From assembly GCA_046349775.1 (NCBI GenBank), contig JAXMBS010000015.1:1-64000 (forward strand): DNA of 64,000 bases, read 5' to 3'. Origin of the DNA: JAEUIG01 sp046349775. GTDB taxonomy: Bacteria; Planctomycetota; Planctomycetia; Planctomycetales; Planctomycetaceae. The position numbers and the translations under genes were made by a program. Below the pieces are notes generated by a model, which was not told where the DNA came from, ran no database searches, and saw only the letters and a program-made list of their open reading frames with translations. Below are positions 41,519 to 50,876 of the stretch, in pieces (position 1 is the first letter of the stretch; every line of letters starts with the position of its first letter).

Positions 41519-43480
41519 ATGTCCACACTCGCCGGCGCCCTGGAATGGAACGTGGCCGTCGATGCCCACGGCACACAGCTCGTCGTGCCGGATGTCGCCG
41601 CCACCGGCGCGAATGGAGCGCTCAAGCGCGCGACCCGCGTCGATGCCCAGTCGGTTGAGCTACTCGACACGCTTCGGTTCATTCCCAGTTGGAAACCGTA
41701 CTGGCCGAAGTTCAAGACGGCCGGGCTGAAGTTCCCGGAAGGGATCGAACTGGCGCCCGTCACTGCACCGCGCGAACAGCAGCAGCAACTGCGTCCGATC
41801 GCACCTGCCAAGCCAACCGCGGGAAATGGCGAGCCGTCGCGCAAATCCACGCGGGTCCGCCCACCGGCAGACGCTCTCTCGCTGCAGGACCGGCTGTTCT
41901 ACCTGCTGCAACCGCCGCTGGAATCCTGGCTCCGAGGGCAGGAGTTGATCATGCCGTTCGAGCCGTTTCCCTATCAGTACGAAGGGATTGCCTGGCTGTT
42001 CGCGCAGAAAGCGGCGCTGCTGGCCGACGAAATGGGCCTCGGCAAGACCATGCAGACGATTACCGCGCTGCGGCTGCTGCTCCGCGCCGGCCAGGTCCGG
42101 CGCGTGCTGCTGGTCTGCCCGAAGCCGCTCATTCCGAACTGGCAGCGGGAGTTCAAGCTGTGGGCGGAAGAACTGCCTGTGACGACCGTCGACGGCGATG
42201 GCGCACGACGCCGGCTTTTGTGGCAGATTCCGGGCGCACAGGTCCTGCTGGCCAATTACGAACTGGTCGTCCGGGACTTTCAGGAGCTGCTGAAGGAGCA
42301 GTCAGCGATCAGCGGTCAGGGGTCAGGAAAGGATCTGAATGTCGACGGCCTCGGCCGGTCCCTCCGCCGCCGCACTGGTGGTGAAGCCGCAACATCCGAT
42401 TCTTTCCCCTTGGCCCTTGCCCCTGACCCCTCGACCCTCCCGATGTTCGACCTCGTCGTCCTCGACGAAGCTCAGCGGATCAAGAATCGCGATTCACTGA
42501 CGTCGACAGTCATCCGAGGCATACCGCGGCACCGCAGCCTGTGCCTGACCGGCACCCCGATTGAGAACCGGCCTGAGGAGTTGGCTTCGCTGTTCGAATT
42601 CATGGGGATCATCCCCCCCCGCAGCGTGCCGGATGTCCGCCAGCTCACGCGTCTGAGCCAGGACTACGTATTGCGCCGTACGAAGAACCTGGTGATGAGC
42701 GACCTGCCGCCGCGGTTCGACCGGGACGAGATCATCGAGCTGAGCCCCGCCCAGAAACTGGCGTACGAGCAGGCGGAGAAAGAGGGGGTGATCCAGCTCA
42801 ACGACATGGGGGAATCGATCACGATCCAGCATGTGTTTGAGCTGGTGCTGCGGCTGAAGCAGATCACGAACTTCGATCCGCTAACGGGGGAGTCGTCGAA
42901 GCTCGACCGATTGCAGGCCGACATGGAAGAGATCGCCGCCTGCGGGGGCAAAGCGATCCTGTTCAGCCAGTGGACGAAGACGCTCGACTGGCTGGCCGCG
43001 CGGCTCGGGGACGTAAACCCGCTGATCTATCACGGCGGCGTACCGACCGGCAAGCGCGAGCCGATCCTCAAGCGGTTCCAGGAGGACGACCGCGCCCATC
43101 TGCTGTTGATGAGTTACGGAACCGGCGCCGTCGGGCTGAACCTGCAGTTCGCGGGCTACGTGTTCCTGTTCGACCGCTGGTGGAACCCGGCCGTCGAAGA
43201 CCAGGCGATCAACCGGGCCCACCGGATCGGGCAGAAGTCGCAGGTGATCGTCAGCAAGTTCATCTGCAAGGACACGATCGAAGAGAAGATCGACAAGGTG
43301 CTGCGGCAGAAGCGCGAGCTGTTCGCGCGCGTCCTCGGGGAAGGGGACTCGTCGGACGCGTCGCTGAGCCTGAATGCGAGCGAGATCTTCGGCCTGTTCG
43401 ACCTGAAGGCGCGGACGAAGAAGGGGGGCGCGAAGTCGATCGGCCCCGCGCCGCCGGCCGAACGTGACGAAGCGGCGTAA
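41519..43480 (+). CDS. SNF2-family DEAD/DEAH helicase
   Basis: 653 residues. Motif I AALLADEMGLGKTMQTITAL, motif II VVLDEAQRIKN, motif III LCLTGTPIENRPEEL, motif V GAVGLNLQFAGYVFLFDRWW and motif VI QAINRAHRIGQ are all present, making a complete ATP-dependent DNA translocase of the Snf2 class without a recognisable HARP or chromodomain. The N-terminal 130 residues are unmatched. Between motifs Ia and II an extra ~48 residues (QSAISGQGSGKDLNVDGLGR to LALAPDPSTLP) are encoded by a palindromic GGTCAGGGGTCAGG-type repeat kept in frame. It may act in DNA repair or transcription remodelling. Confidence 0.9.
   Translation: MSTLAGALEWNVAVDAHGTQLVVPDVAATGANGALKRATRVDAQSVELLDTLRFIPSWKPYWPKFKTAGLKFPEGIELAPVTAPREQQQQLRPIAPAKPTAGNGEPSRKSTRVRPPADALSLQDRLFYLLQPPLESWLRGQELIMPFEPFPYQYEGIAWLFAQKAALLADEMGLGKTMQTITALRLLLRAGQVRRVLLVCPKPLIPNWQREFKLWAEELPVTTVDGDGARRRLLWQIPGAQVLLANYELVVRDFQELLKEQSAISGQGSGKDLNVDGLGRSLRRRTGGEAATSDSFPLALAPDPSTLPMFDLVVLDEAQRIKNRDSLTSTVIRGIPRHRSLCLTGTPIENRPEELASLFEFMGIIPPRSVPDVRQLTRLSQDYVLRRTKNLVMSDLPPRFDRDEIIELSPAQKLAYEQAEKEGVIQLNDMGESITIQHVFELVLRLKQITNFDPLTGESSKLDRLQADMEEIAACGGKAILFSQWTKTLDWLAARLGDVNPLIYHGGVPTGKREPILKRFQEDDRAHLLLMSYGTGAVGLNLQFAGYVFLFDRWWNPAVEDQAINRAHRIGQKSQVIVSKFICKDTIEEKIDKVLRQKRELFARVLGEGDSSDASLSLNASEIFGLFDLKARTKKGGAKSIGPAPPAERDEAA
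42294..42443 (+). repeat. GGTCAGGGGTCAGG-type inverted repeat inside the SNF2 gene
   Basis: CAGCGGTCAGGGGTCAGGAA (around 42309) is imperfectly mirrored by CCTTGCCCCTGACCCCTCGA (around 42414). The ~150-bp element keeps the reading frame and falls between helicase motifs Ia and II. Confidence 0.65.
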
Positions 43481-43691
43481 AGGCCGGCCGTCCCATCTCG
43501 CGCAGTGCGAAGGTGTGAATTTCCTGGATCGCCGGCCGCTCCCGGTTGATTCGCCCCGCATTCCGCGCGTTCTATCCGTAAGACTCTTGCGCGCAGCGGT
43601 TTCCCATCCCCTGCGGTGCGGGATAGAATACGCACGGTTCTGCCGCGTTCCGGACGCGGCGCGAGATTCCTCAGCCGCGTGCCCTCACATC

Positions 43692-46235
43692 ATGGATTTT
43701 CGCACCTGCCCGGCCTGCAAGGCGTCGGTCCTCGAAGATGACGCCGAAGACTGCCCATTCTGCGGCGCATCGATGTCCGGCAAGCCGTCGGCCAAGCCCG
43801 TGGCCAAACCGGCGCCTGCAGCCGCGAAGGCGCCGGCTGCGAGTGCGAAACCGCAAGCGTCGTCGGCTGCCGCGGGAGGCAAGACGAGTGGGACGGTGGC
43901 AGCGAAACGGCGGCCGACGCCTGAAGAGCTCGACGACGGCAGCGACCCGTTTGAAGTGGACACGCGGGCGGTCGTAAAGGCCCCGCCGGTCAGCCCGAAG
44001 CCCGCGAAGGGGCGGATGCAGCGGGTCGTCTGCCCGATGTGCGAGACGCCCGGCTTCATCTCTCCACAACAGGTGGGCAAAGAGGTGAAGTGCTGCAATC
44101 CGCAGTGCCTCATGCCGGTGTTCACCGTCCCCAAGCCGAAGGAGGCGCCGGTCGAGGAGGCGCCGAAGCGGTCGGTCGCCAGCATTATTTTCGCGGTGTC
44201 CGCCGTGGTGCTGATTGGCGGCGTGGGCGCGGCACTGTACTTCTTCGTGCTCAAGGACGATCAGGCGGGCCAGCAGACGAAGACGCCGGTCGCGGTCCCC
44301 GCACAGCCGTCCGGTCCCAACAAGTCCGGCGAGGAACTGCTGGCTCCCAAAGGCCCCAAGGGACCGACCGGACCGGACATTGCCGCGGCCGACGAAATCC
44401 GCACGACCTCGCTCGCGGAAGTCGAGAAAGCCGCCCAGAGCCGGCAGAACAATCGCAGTAAGCCGTTCGGTCGGCGGATGGCGGCCGAAGCGTTCGCCGA
44501 CCTCGGCCGGTTCGACCAGGCGCGCGAGCAGCTCGCCGATATGCGCAAGGTCCAGGGTTACCTGCCGTACTACGAAATAGAGCCGCTGGTCATGATCGCT
44601 GCCGGGCTCGCTGCCCAGGGAGATGCAGCCGGCTCCAAGGCGACGCTCGATGAAGCGCTTTCCAAAGCAGAGTTTCCGCTGCACGGCCGGGACACGCTCG
44701 ATGCCGCCGGTCCGCTCGTCGCTGCGCTGGCCGCCACCGGGCGCATGGACGAAGCCGCGCGCGTGGCTTCGACCGCCGACGACTCCGGCACGCGCGGCCG
44801 CGCTTTTGTGCTGTGGCGCGATGCGCTGGAATCCGGCTCGCTCAATCTGGATGCGGCGGCTAATCGACCCTACCTGTTTGACATGCCCAGTGCCCAGTGG
44901 GTCGCAGTGACGCAGTCGCTGGTCAAGCAAGGGCGTTCCGTCGAAGCACTCGCCTGGGCCAGATCCGCTACGAATCCGGCGGCACGCGACAACGCGCTCG
45001 CCACGTTGGCCGGTGGTCTCTCCCGTTCGCAACCCGGTAGCGGAGATGACCCGGCGCCGGCTGCCGTCACCGCGGCGCTGGCGGACATGTCGCTGACGGC
45101 GCAGGCGCGCGTGTGGGCGGCCGTTGCCGATGCCTGCTGGGCCCAGGGCAACAAATCGGCTGCGGCGGACTGTCTGACTCGCGCAACGGCCGCGCTGGAC
45201 CAGGTTCCCGTCCCGGCACCGATGCCGGTCCCGGACCTCAAGGAAATCCACGATTCCGAAGACCAGCCGCGTGCAGGACTGCCCGATCCCTCCGAACTAC
45301 GCAGCGCGGCACTGGCGGCGACTGACATCGCGCAGGTCCGCGCGGTGCTGGGTGACACGGCTGCGGCCTGGACATCGATGGAGCGTGCTTTGGCCTACCT
45401 GCGAGGGAGCGCGCCGTCTCCGGCGGCCGCACAGGCACTGCTCGACGAGTGCGACACAAACCGTGCGGGACTGGAATCTCGACTGAAAGCGGCGCTCGGC
45501 GTCGACGGCATGCGTGTGTTTCTGGCGTTCAACCGGTATCGCAAGCAGTGCGACGTCGTCAGCGGTGAGGCGGCCGCCCGGTTTGACCTGCAGGTGCGGC
45601 TGCTGCGGCGGGCCGTGGTGTTCGGCCTCCGGCAACCGGTGTGGGCCGAAGCCGCAGCCCGCGAAAAGCAGGCCGATCCTGGAGAACGCGAACCGTACTT
45701 CGGAACGTTGCTCCCCGGCACGGTCTTCGCGTATGCCACTGCCGCCAAAGACACAGGCCTCGCCGGCCAGGTCCAGGCCGCCATTCCGCAGGGCAGCCTG
45801 AAGATCGATCCGCGCGATCACCTGGTCCTGGCGATCGGTCCGCACATCGATGCCGACCAGGTGCAAAAAGCCGCGGATCTGCTGCGGGCGTACGATCAGC
45901 AGGAGCCCGGCGATTACTACACGTCACAACTCATGGCGCTGCGCGGCATCAGCAAGCTCATCGCTGCCAAGAAGCATAAGACTGCAATGGACCTGGCTGT
46001 CGCCACGATCGATCCGCTGCTGCGTGAAGACGCCGTGCAACTGATCGCCGCCGCCGCGGTCCGGGATGGAGTCCACACGGACCTGTGGCGTCGCCGGGCG
46101 CAATTGGGCCTGTCCCCGACGGAGATGGCTTCGTTCTACCGCGGTTGCATTCGGGGCCTCAAGCTGCGTCCGCCGGCTGCTGAGGGAGAGCCTGCGGCGG
46201 CAACGTCCGAATCCACAAAGCCCGCCGAGAAGTAG
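43692..46235 (+). CDS. Zinc-ribbon, single-TM protein with a large helical-repeat domain
   Basis: 847 residues. The first zinc ribbon has C6PAC9 and C21PFC24. A Lys/Pro/Ala-rich linker is followed by a second ribbon, CPMCETPGFISPQQVG with CCNPQC. A single TM helix is at about 168-193 (IIFAVSAVVLIGGVGAALYF). The C-terminal ~600 residues are alpha-helical repeats of TPR-like spacing (GRFDQAREQLADM, MIAAGLAAQGDAAGSKATLD, AALAATGRMDEAARVASTAD). Cytosolic ribbons with an outer helical scaffold suggest a membrane-bound adaptor. A terminator follows. Confidence 0.8.
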   Translation: MDFRTCPACKASVLEDDAEDCPFCGASMSGKPSAKPVAKPAPAAAKAPAASAKPQASSAAAGGKTSGTVAAKRRPTPEELDDGSDPFEVDTRAVVKAPPVSPKPAKGRMQRVVCPMCETPGFISPQQVGKEVKCCNPQCLMPVFTVPKPKEAPVEEAPKRSVASIIFAVSAVVLIGGVGAALYFFVLKDDQAGQQTKTPVAVPAQPSGPNKSGEELLAPKGPKGPTGPDIAAADEIRTTSLAEVEKAAQSRQNNRSKPFGRRMAAEAFADLGRFDQAREQLADMRKVQGYLPYYEIEPLVMIAAGLAAQGDAAGSKATLDEALSKAEFPLHGRDTLDAAGPLVAALAATGRMDEAARVASTADDSGTRGRAFVLWRDALESGSLNLDAAANRPYLFDMPSAQWVAVTQSLVKQGRSVEALAWARSATNPAARDNALATLAGGLSRSQPGSGDDPAPAAVTAALADMSLTAQARVWAAVADACWAQGNKSAAADCLTRATAALDQVPVPAPMPVPDLKEIHDSEDQPRAGLPDPSELRSAALAATDIAQVRAVLGDTAAAWTSMERALAYLRGSAPSPAAAQALLDECDTNRAGLESRLKAALGVDGMRVFLAFNRYRKQCDVVSGEAAARFDLQVRLLRRAVVFGLRQPVWAEAAAREKQADPGEREPYFGTLLPGTVFAYATAAKDTGLAGQVQAAIPQGSLKIDPRDHLVLAIGPHIDADQVQKAADLLRAYDQQEPGDYYTSQLMALRGISKLIAAKKHKTAMDLAVATIDPLLREDAVQLIAAAAVRDGVHTDLWRRRAQLGLSPTEMASFYRGCIRGLKLRPPAAEGEPAAATSESTKPAEK

Positions 46236-46285
46236 TGCACCACGTCCTTCGCAAAAAGGCGAAGGGTGTGTCACCCGAAACGCTT

Positions 46286-46320
46286 GCAGCCCGGTTGCTC
46301 TCTGCAACCGGGCTGCTTTG
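46286..46320. terminator. Terminator between convergent genes
   Basis: A 13-bp perfect stem (46286-46298 with 46304-46316, GCAGCCCGGTTGC / GCAACCGGGCTGC), loop TCTCT, then TTTGTGCTT. It can serve both the zinc-ribbon gene and the convergent DUF1571 gene. Confidence 0.8.
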
Positions 46321-46351
46321 TGCTTACTGACCGCTGAAGCCTGACGACTGC

Positions 46352-47362
46352 TTAGCGACACATGCGGTACGATTCATTCGCCCGATCGAAGTCGCTGTCC
46401 GCAAGCTGCTCCTTAATCTTGATGTCGGAGTAGCTGTAGAACTCGATCAGCGTTTCGTCGTCAATCGTTTCCGGGGTCGCGTCCACCGCCCAGGTGTAGT
46501 TCTGCACGCAGACCGGCATCGACAGTTCCTTGTCGATGTAGCAGACGGCCTTGCGGTACATCTCGCAGTACTCGGGCGAATCGTAGGTCGTCACAAAGAC
46601 ATAGCAGGGCCGGCCATTCAGTTCCCGATTGTCGTGGAACTCGCAGTGCACGCCGGTCCCGCGTTCCAGGTCCTTCTGGCGATACTCGAGGATCTTGTTC
46701 GCCAGGTGCAGCAGCCCCGCCCCGGTGATCGGATAACGCGATTCGGCCATCGCCTGCGATCCGGTCGGGTTGATGCTCAGCGTCCCCAGCAACCGCCCCT
46801 TGACGCCGCCCAACTGGACCAGGAGATTGCCATCGTTCTGACCATCGACATAGATGAGTTGGCGTCCGCGGTCACCGTCGAGCCACTTCATGTACACGCT
46901 GAACGGTTCGTGCCGCAGTTTCATCGACATCGTCGAGCCATCCTGCAGTTCGCCGTTGATCCGCTCCTGCTTGTACAGCGTCGCCGTATAGTCCGGCACG
47001 TGCCGGAATTTCTCACAGCCGTGCTTGAGCATCGTCACGCTCATGAGCATGGCCCAGCGTCCCGTCAGCACGTCGGGATTCGCCGGCGTCGCCGTCGCCG
47101 CTCCGGCTGGCGGATCAACTGCCGGTTGCTCGATAATGGCGACCTCCTGCTCTCCGGAATTCCGGAGTGACTTCGGCGGGGCCGGAGGGAGGGTGATCTG
47201 CGGCGGGCCAATCGCGGCCGTTGCTTCCAGCGGCGATTCCGTGCCCGAAATCACCGGATCGCTGTTGATCGTGATGTAGCCGAAGACGGCGGCGGTCATC
47301 AGCAGAGCGCAGAAATTCGGTCCACGAGAGCCGCGCGCAGCGGACGAGAGGGCACGCGTCAT
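46352..47362 (-). CDS. DUF1571 secreted/membrane-anchored protein
   Basis: 336 residues. The N-terminal hydrophobic stretch CALLMTAAVFGYITI is followed by a Pro-rich linker and then the DUF1571 domain: MLKHGCEKFRHVPDYTATLY, KQERINGELQDGSTMSMKLR, EPFSVYMKWL, GRQLIYVDGQNDGNLLVQLG, PTGSQAMAESRYPITGAGLL. The fold resembles lipid-binding LolA/LolB-like proteins, but the function is uncharacterised. A cysteine-rich C-terminus (CYVFVTTYDSPEYCEMY) is present. It is the second of two secreted-protein genes on this strand. Confidence 0.82.
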   Translation of the reverse strand: MTRALSSAARGSRGPNFCALLMTAAVFGYITINSDPVISGTESPLEATAAIGPPQITLPPAPPKSLRNSGEQEVAIIEQPAVDPPAGAATATPANPDVLTGRWAMLMSVTMLKHGCEKFRHVPDYTATLYKQERINGELQDGSTMSMKLRHEPFSVYMKWLDGDRGRQLIYVDGQNDGNLLVQLGGVKGRLLGTLSINPTGSQAMAESRYPITGAGLLHLANKILEYRQKDLERGTGVHCEFHDNRELNGRPCYVFVTTYDSPEYCEMYRKAVCYIDKELSMPVCVQNYTWAVDATPETIDDETLIEFYSYSDIKIKEQLADSDFDRANESYRMCR

Positions 47363-47726
47363 GCGTCAATCCTTGCGAGAAGACGAGGGATCCGGGCCGG
47401 CCGGGCCGCGGCAGTGGAGGGATGCCGCCCCCTTGCGTGAATCGGCCGAACCTGCCGGTTCGGTCGCGCGCAAAGATGATGGCGGTCTGGTAAGAGATCG
47501 GAACCTGCGCCGATGTGCAGTGAAGCATTCAAGTGCCGCACGCGCAATCGTTGCTGGAGTCGGATCGCCGATTGCCGCGCGGTTGCCCGACCCGCAAACT
47601 CAACGTTGCCGCTGCACTTGAACGCCGCAGTCGTGCTCCGGGAGGAAGCGTTCGGGTGACGAAGCTTCCGAGCGACAGGAGTTTCACAACCGGTCGTCGA
47701 ACCGCAACGACAGGCAAGACCCGTCT
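47363..47726. other. Intergenic region between the YdjY and DUF1571 genes
   Basis: 364 bp with no supported gene. The YdjY stop lies inside the repeat at its upper end. The remainder shows no clear dyad apart from scattered GCCGC/GCGGC runs. Confidence 0.45.
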
Positions 47727-48690
47727 TCATCGCGGCTCGGCAGGAGCCTCGCCCTCCCGGTTCACCGGCGTCAGCTCCACCGTCACCTCGGTCCCCAGCG
47801 GGAATCCGTTCGGTGTACGGCTCAAACAGCAGCCCCTCGTTCGACGGCGAGCTCTCGACCGTCACGTCCAGCAGCGCGTCGCCGAAATTGGCCACGCAGA
47901 CGACGTCGCCGTTCTCCGCCATATACGTCTGGCGGCCGTCCTCGTGCTCGTAGAAGCCGCTGCCGGCAGAACACCCACTTCGCCTCGATCTCGCGCGACT
48001 GACTGTCGTCGTGGAACGCCTTGATCGCCGCCTGGTATTCCTTGTCCTGCGACAGTTTGAGCAGCGCGTCCGCTGCTCTCCCGTCATTGGACCGAACCAG
48101 ATCAGCACTTTGTTCTGGGTGTCGTAGCGCAACTCGGTCTCCTTGCCGATCGTCACGCCGACCGGCACCTTCGCCAGTGCATGCTCGTAGTACCGCCGCG
48201 TCGCATGCCGCACCCACTTGTGGGCATTGAGCCGCTGCGGCTGTCCCTGGTCGTCGGTCCAGACGAACTGCATGTCGATCTCCTGTCCCTCCGGCGGATG
48301 GAACGCGGTGTCGTACGACGCCGGCTTGCCGGGCCTGGCCCCGATCATCAAGAGGCCGGCGTGAATCAGGTACGCGTCGGCATCCACCGACAGGATCGAC
48401 TCGTGTTCCTTCGTCTGCGCCTTGCAGATGAGCATTTCCAACAGCCCCTCGCGCAGCACGACGCGGGTCTTCAACAGCAGTTTTTTCGCCTTGAGATCGA
48501 CCAACACGGTTTTCTGCGGATTCAGCGCCACGAGTTGGTCATCGGCAATCGCACCGGCCGCCGGCTTCGTCTCCGCGGCCGGCTGATTCTTCGTCGCTGG
48601 TTCTTTGTCGGTCGCCGCCGGATCGGCGCCGTTGGCAACCATCGCGCCCCACAGACACAAGGCGGCAACAGGGACGTATGGCAGGTGCAT
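47727..48690 (-). CDS. YdjY-domain secreted protein (frameshifted)
   Basis: Signal peptide MHLPYVPVAALCLWGAMVAN, then the YdjY core TVLVDLKAKKLLLKTRVVLR, EGLLEMLICKAQTKEHESIL, VDADAYLIHAGLLMIGARPG, DMQFVWTDDQGQPQRLNAHK. Frame changes near 48070, 47970 and 47800 interrupt it. DALLKLSQDKEYQAAIKAFH lies in one intermediate frame, and GSGFYEHEDGRQTYMAENGD and ICVANFGDALLDVT-like sequence in another. In the correct frame the C-terminus reads TEVTVELTPVNREGEAPAEP, R, stop at 47727. The last ten residues are encoded by the GGGAGGGCGAGG-type repeat. Function unknown. Confidence 0.75.
47731..47759 (-). repeat. GGGAGGGCGAGGCTCC repeat arm forming the end of the YdjY gene
   Basis: On the minus strand, GGGAGGGCGAGGCTCCTGCC then GAGCCGCG, a near-identical copy of the left arm at 1142. 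Translated in the YdjY frame it gives REGEAPAEPR before the stop. Confidence 0.75.
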
Positions 48691-48962
48691 GGCCGCTCTC
48701 CGAAGAACAGGCTCTGAATCGGGAACCAGGTCGATTGTAGTCCCCTCAGCAAGAGATGTACCGTCTGTGGAGGTTCAGCCACGTCCCGTTCAGATTGAAC
48801 GTCAATCCGGTGGTCTGGTGAGTGGTGGCGGTACGTCTGGCGGTTTTCGTCGCGTACGCTGAAATGCGCGTCGTGGAGCATAAGGCGGCTGACGATTGCC
48901 AAGCCGTCACCCGGGGTTCCGTCGCCTCGGCGCCGAGGCGATCGCAACACGCCATCGACCAA

Positions 48963-50876
48963 CTAGCTTTCGGCTTTCCGCTTTGCGTTATCGCAACGCC
49001 CCCACATACCCCCGCGCCCGGCGGCCTCGGCGTCCGTCGCGTACACGGTTCGTAGGGCCTCCGCCAGGCCTTTCCCCGCCTCCAGCGCCGCTACGAACTG
49101 CCCGAACCGCGGCACGCCGCCGACGTCGAGCATGTAGTCCACCAGTGTGTATGCGACCGGCGGCAGCGCCGACGGCGAGAACGTGCCGTCCGCGAAAATC
49201 TCGGACGGTTTCCCCAGCGCACCGACCTGCTGCCTGGCGAGCTTCGGCATCTGCCGCAGGTATTTGTCGCCCGGAATGGCCTGCGCCGCCAGCGACAGTC
49301 CCAGCCCGCGCTGTACCCACAGCGGGACGCGGCTGCCGCCGCGCTTCAGGTACGCCCCGGTCAGATGGTCAATCAGGTTGACGTGCAGCGTAGCGGCGTC
49401 GTTTCCAGACTCATCCCCTACGTCCAGTAATGCGACATAGGCATCCTCGAATGTCGGCTTCACGACCGAGTGCCCGGTCAATTCGCGCGGCGCCTCGCGT
49501 TTCTCAATCACCAGGTTGAACTCGTCGTAGCTGAACCGGTCCTTGAGCACGAAGACCGCCAGCCGGCCCTTCCACAGTTCGTTCTCCTTGTCGCTGAACA
49601 GCTTTCGCAGCTTTTCGGCGTGCGCCGCGCCCCAGTCTGCCGCCTGCTCAAGCCGCTCCGCCGGCACGTTGCCGATCAGATAGAACTCCTGCGTTTCCAG
49701 AACCTGCGCGGTGTCGTTCGGCAGCGCCGCTTTAAACTGCTCGCGCGTCCGCTGCACCCGCAGTTTCGCCAACTCGTCCGCTGACATCGCCGCGAACTTT
49801 TCGGCCGCGACGTCGGCGTCGCTGCGAACGAATTCGCGCAGCGGCGTCTTCGGATCGTCTCCATCGTAGACGCAGCCTTCATCAAACCACTTGATGAGGT
49901 CCTGATAGTTCTTCCGCGTGATCCGCGCCGGCCCCTGCGGCATCCGCGGGCTCTCCAGACCGCCGGTCAGCCGGAAGAGCCGGCTCTCCTCGCGCTTGCC
50001 GGGAACTACGACGACCCCGCTGTCGCCCCCCTTCAGCATGTCATAGAACGTCTCAAGACACAGCCCACCGCTCCTCCGCGCGCGGCTGTGACAACCGCCG
50101 CACAGGTTCGCCATGAAGGGCGCAATATCCCGTTTGAACGACACCGTCTCCGTTCCCTTCGGCTTCGGAATCACGATTGACGGGTCCAGCGGCGCGTCGG
50201 CCATGACGTCCGCGAGCGACAGGTCCTCGTTCTTGCCGTCGTACCGGGCGCCGCCATTGATCCAGTCCGACAGCGTCTTGATCTGCTCCTTGCTGAGGGG
50301 ATCGCCCCCTTTGGGCATTCGCTGCTTCGCGTCCGTCGCACTGACTGCCGCGATCAGCAGGCTGTTGGCCGAATTGCCAACAATCAGCAGCGGTCCTGAT
50401 TTGCCGCCGCGTTTCCAGCCGGCGAACGTGTCGAGCCTTAAGTTCGCGCGCGGGTTGTCGACCCCGTGACATTCCAGGCACTGGCCGGCGATGATCGGGG
50501 CGACGTCGCGGCTGAAGACGATTCCATCCGCGGCTGCCGTTGCCGGTCCCAAGCGTGCCCGTATTTTCGCGAGCGCCTCGCGTTGCTTATTGATTTGCGC
50601 CGCAACGGGCGCCAGGGCCTTGTCTTCAAGCGAGACGCCGGCGGCCTTGGCTATGTCGTTGAGCTTCTCCTCGGTCGCCTTGAGCGCCGCGTCAGCTTCG
50701 TCGAACTGCTTGCGATGCACCAGCCCCGCGACTTTGCTGACTTCGCTGCGCAGGGCCGTGAGTTCCTTGCGGTGCTGGGGTGTGATTTGCGCGCCTGCCG
50801 GCTTCGCCGACAGGAGTAGCACCACTCCTAAGACGACGACGACTCGAAGTCCCATGCTCCGCTGCCACTCACGCAT
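48963..50876 (-). CDS. Secreted two-heme c-type cytochrome protein
   Basis: 637 residues from ATG 50876 (GTG/ATG further upstream also open). Signal peptide GLRVVVVLGVVLLLSAKPAG. Planctomycete cytochrome c domains occur twice: CLECHGVDNPRANLRLDTFA near residue 110 and CGGCHSRARRSGGLCLETFY near residue 205, each with the C-x-x-C-H heme motif. The C-terminal ~300 residues (AVFVLKDRFSYDEFNLVIEK, VPLWVQRGLGLSLAAQA) resemble the peptidase-like DUF1570 fold but lack an evident HExxH. Probably periplasmic. Which substrate or partner it serves is unknown. Confidence 0.82.
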   Translation of the reverse strand: MREWQRSMGLRVVVVLGVVLLLSAKPAGAQITPQHRKELTALRSEVSKVAGLVHRKQFDEADAALKATEEKLNDIAKAAGVSLEDKALAPVAAQINKQREALAKIRARLGPATAAADGIVFSRDVAPIIAGQCLECHGVDNPRANLRLDTFAGWKRGGKSGPLLIVGNSANSLLIAAVSATDAKQRMPKGGDPLSKEQIKTLSDWINGGARYDGKNEDLSLADVMADAPLDPSIVIPKPKGTETVSFKRDIAPFMANLCGGCHSRARRSGGLCLETFYDMLKGGDSGVVVVPGKREESRLFRLTGGLESPRMPQGPARITRKNYQDLIKWFDEGCVYDGDDPKTPLREFVRSDADVAAEKFAAMSADELAKLRVQRTREQFKAALPNDTAQVLETQEFYLIGNVPAERLEQAADWGAAHAEKLRKLFSDKENELWKGRLAVFVLKDRFSYDEFNLVIEKREAPRELTGHSVVKPTFEDAYVALLDVGDESGNDAATLHVNLIDHLTGAYLKRGGSRVPLWVQRGLGLSLAAQAIPGDKYLRQMPKLARQQVGALGKPSEIFADGTFSPSALPPVAYTLVDYMLDVGGVPRFGQFVAALEAGKGLAEALRTVYATDAEAAGRGGMWGRCDNAKRKAES

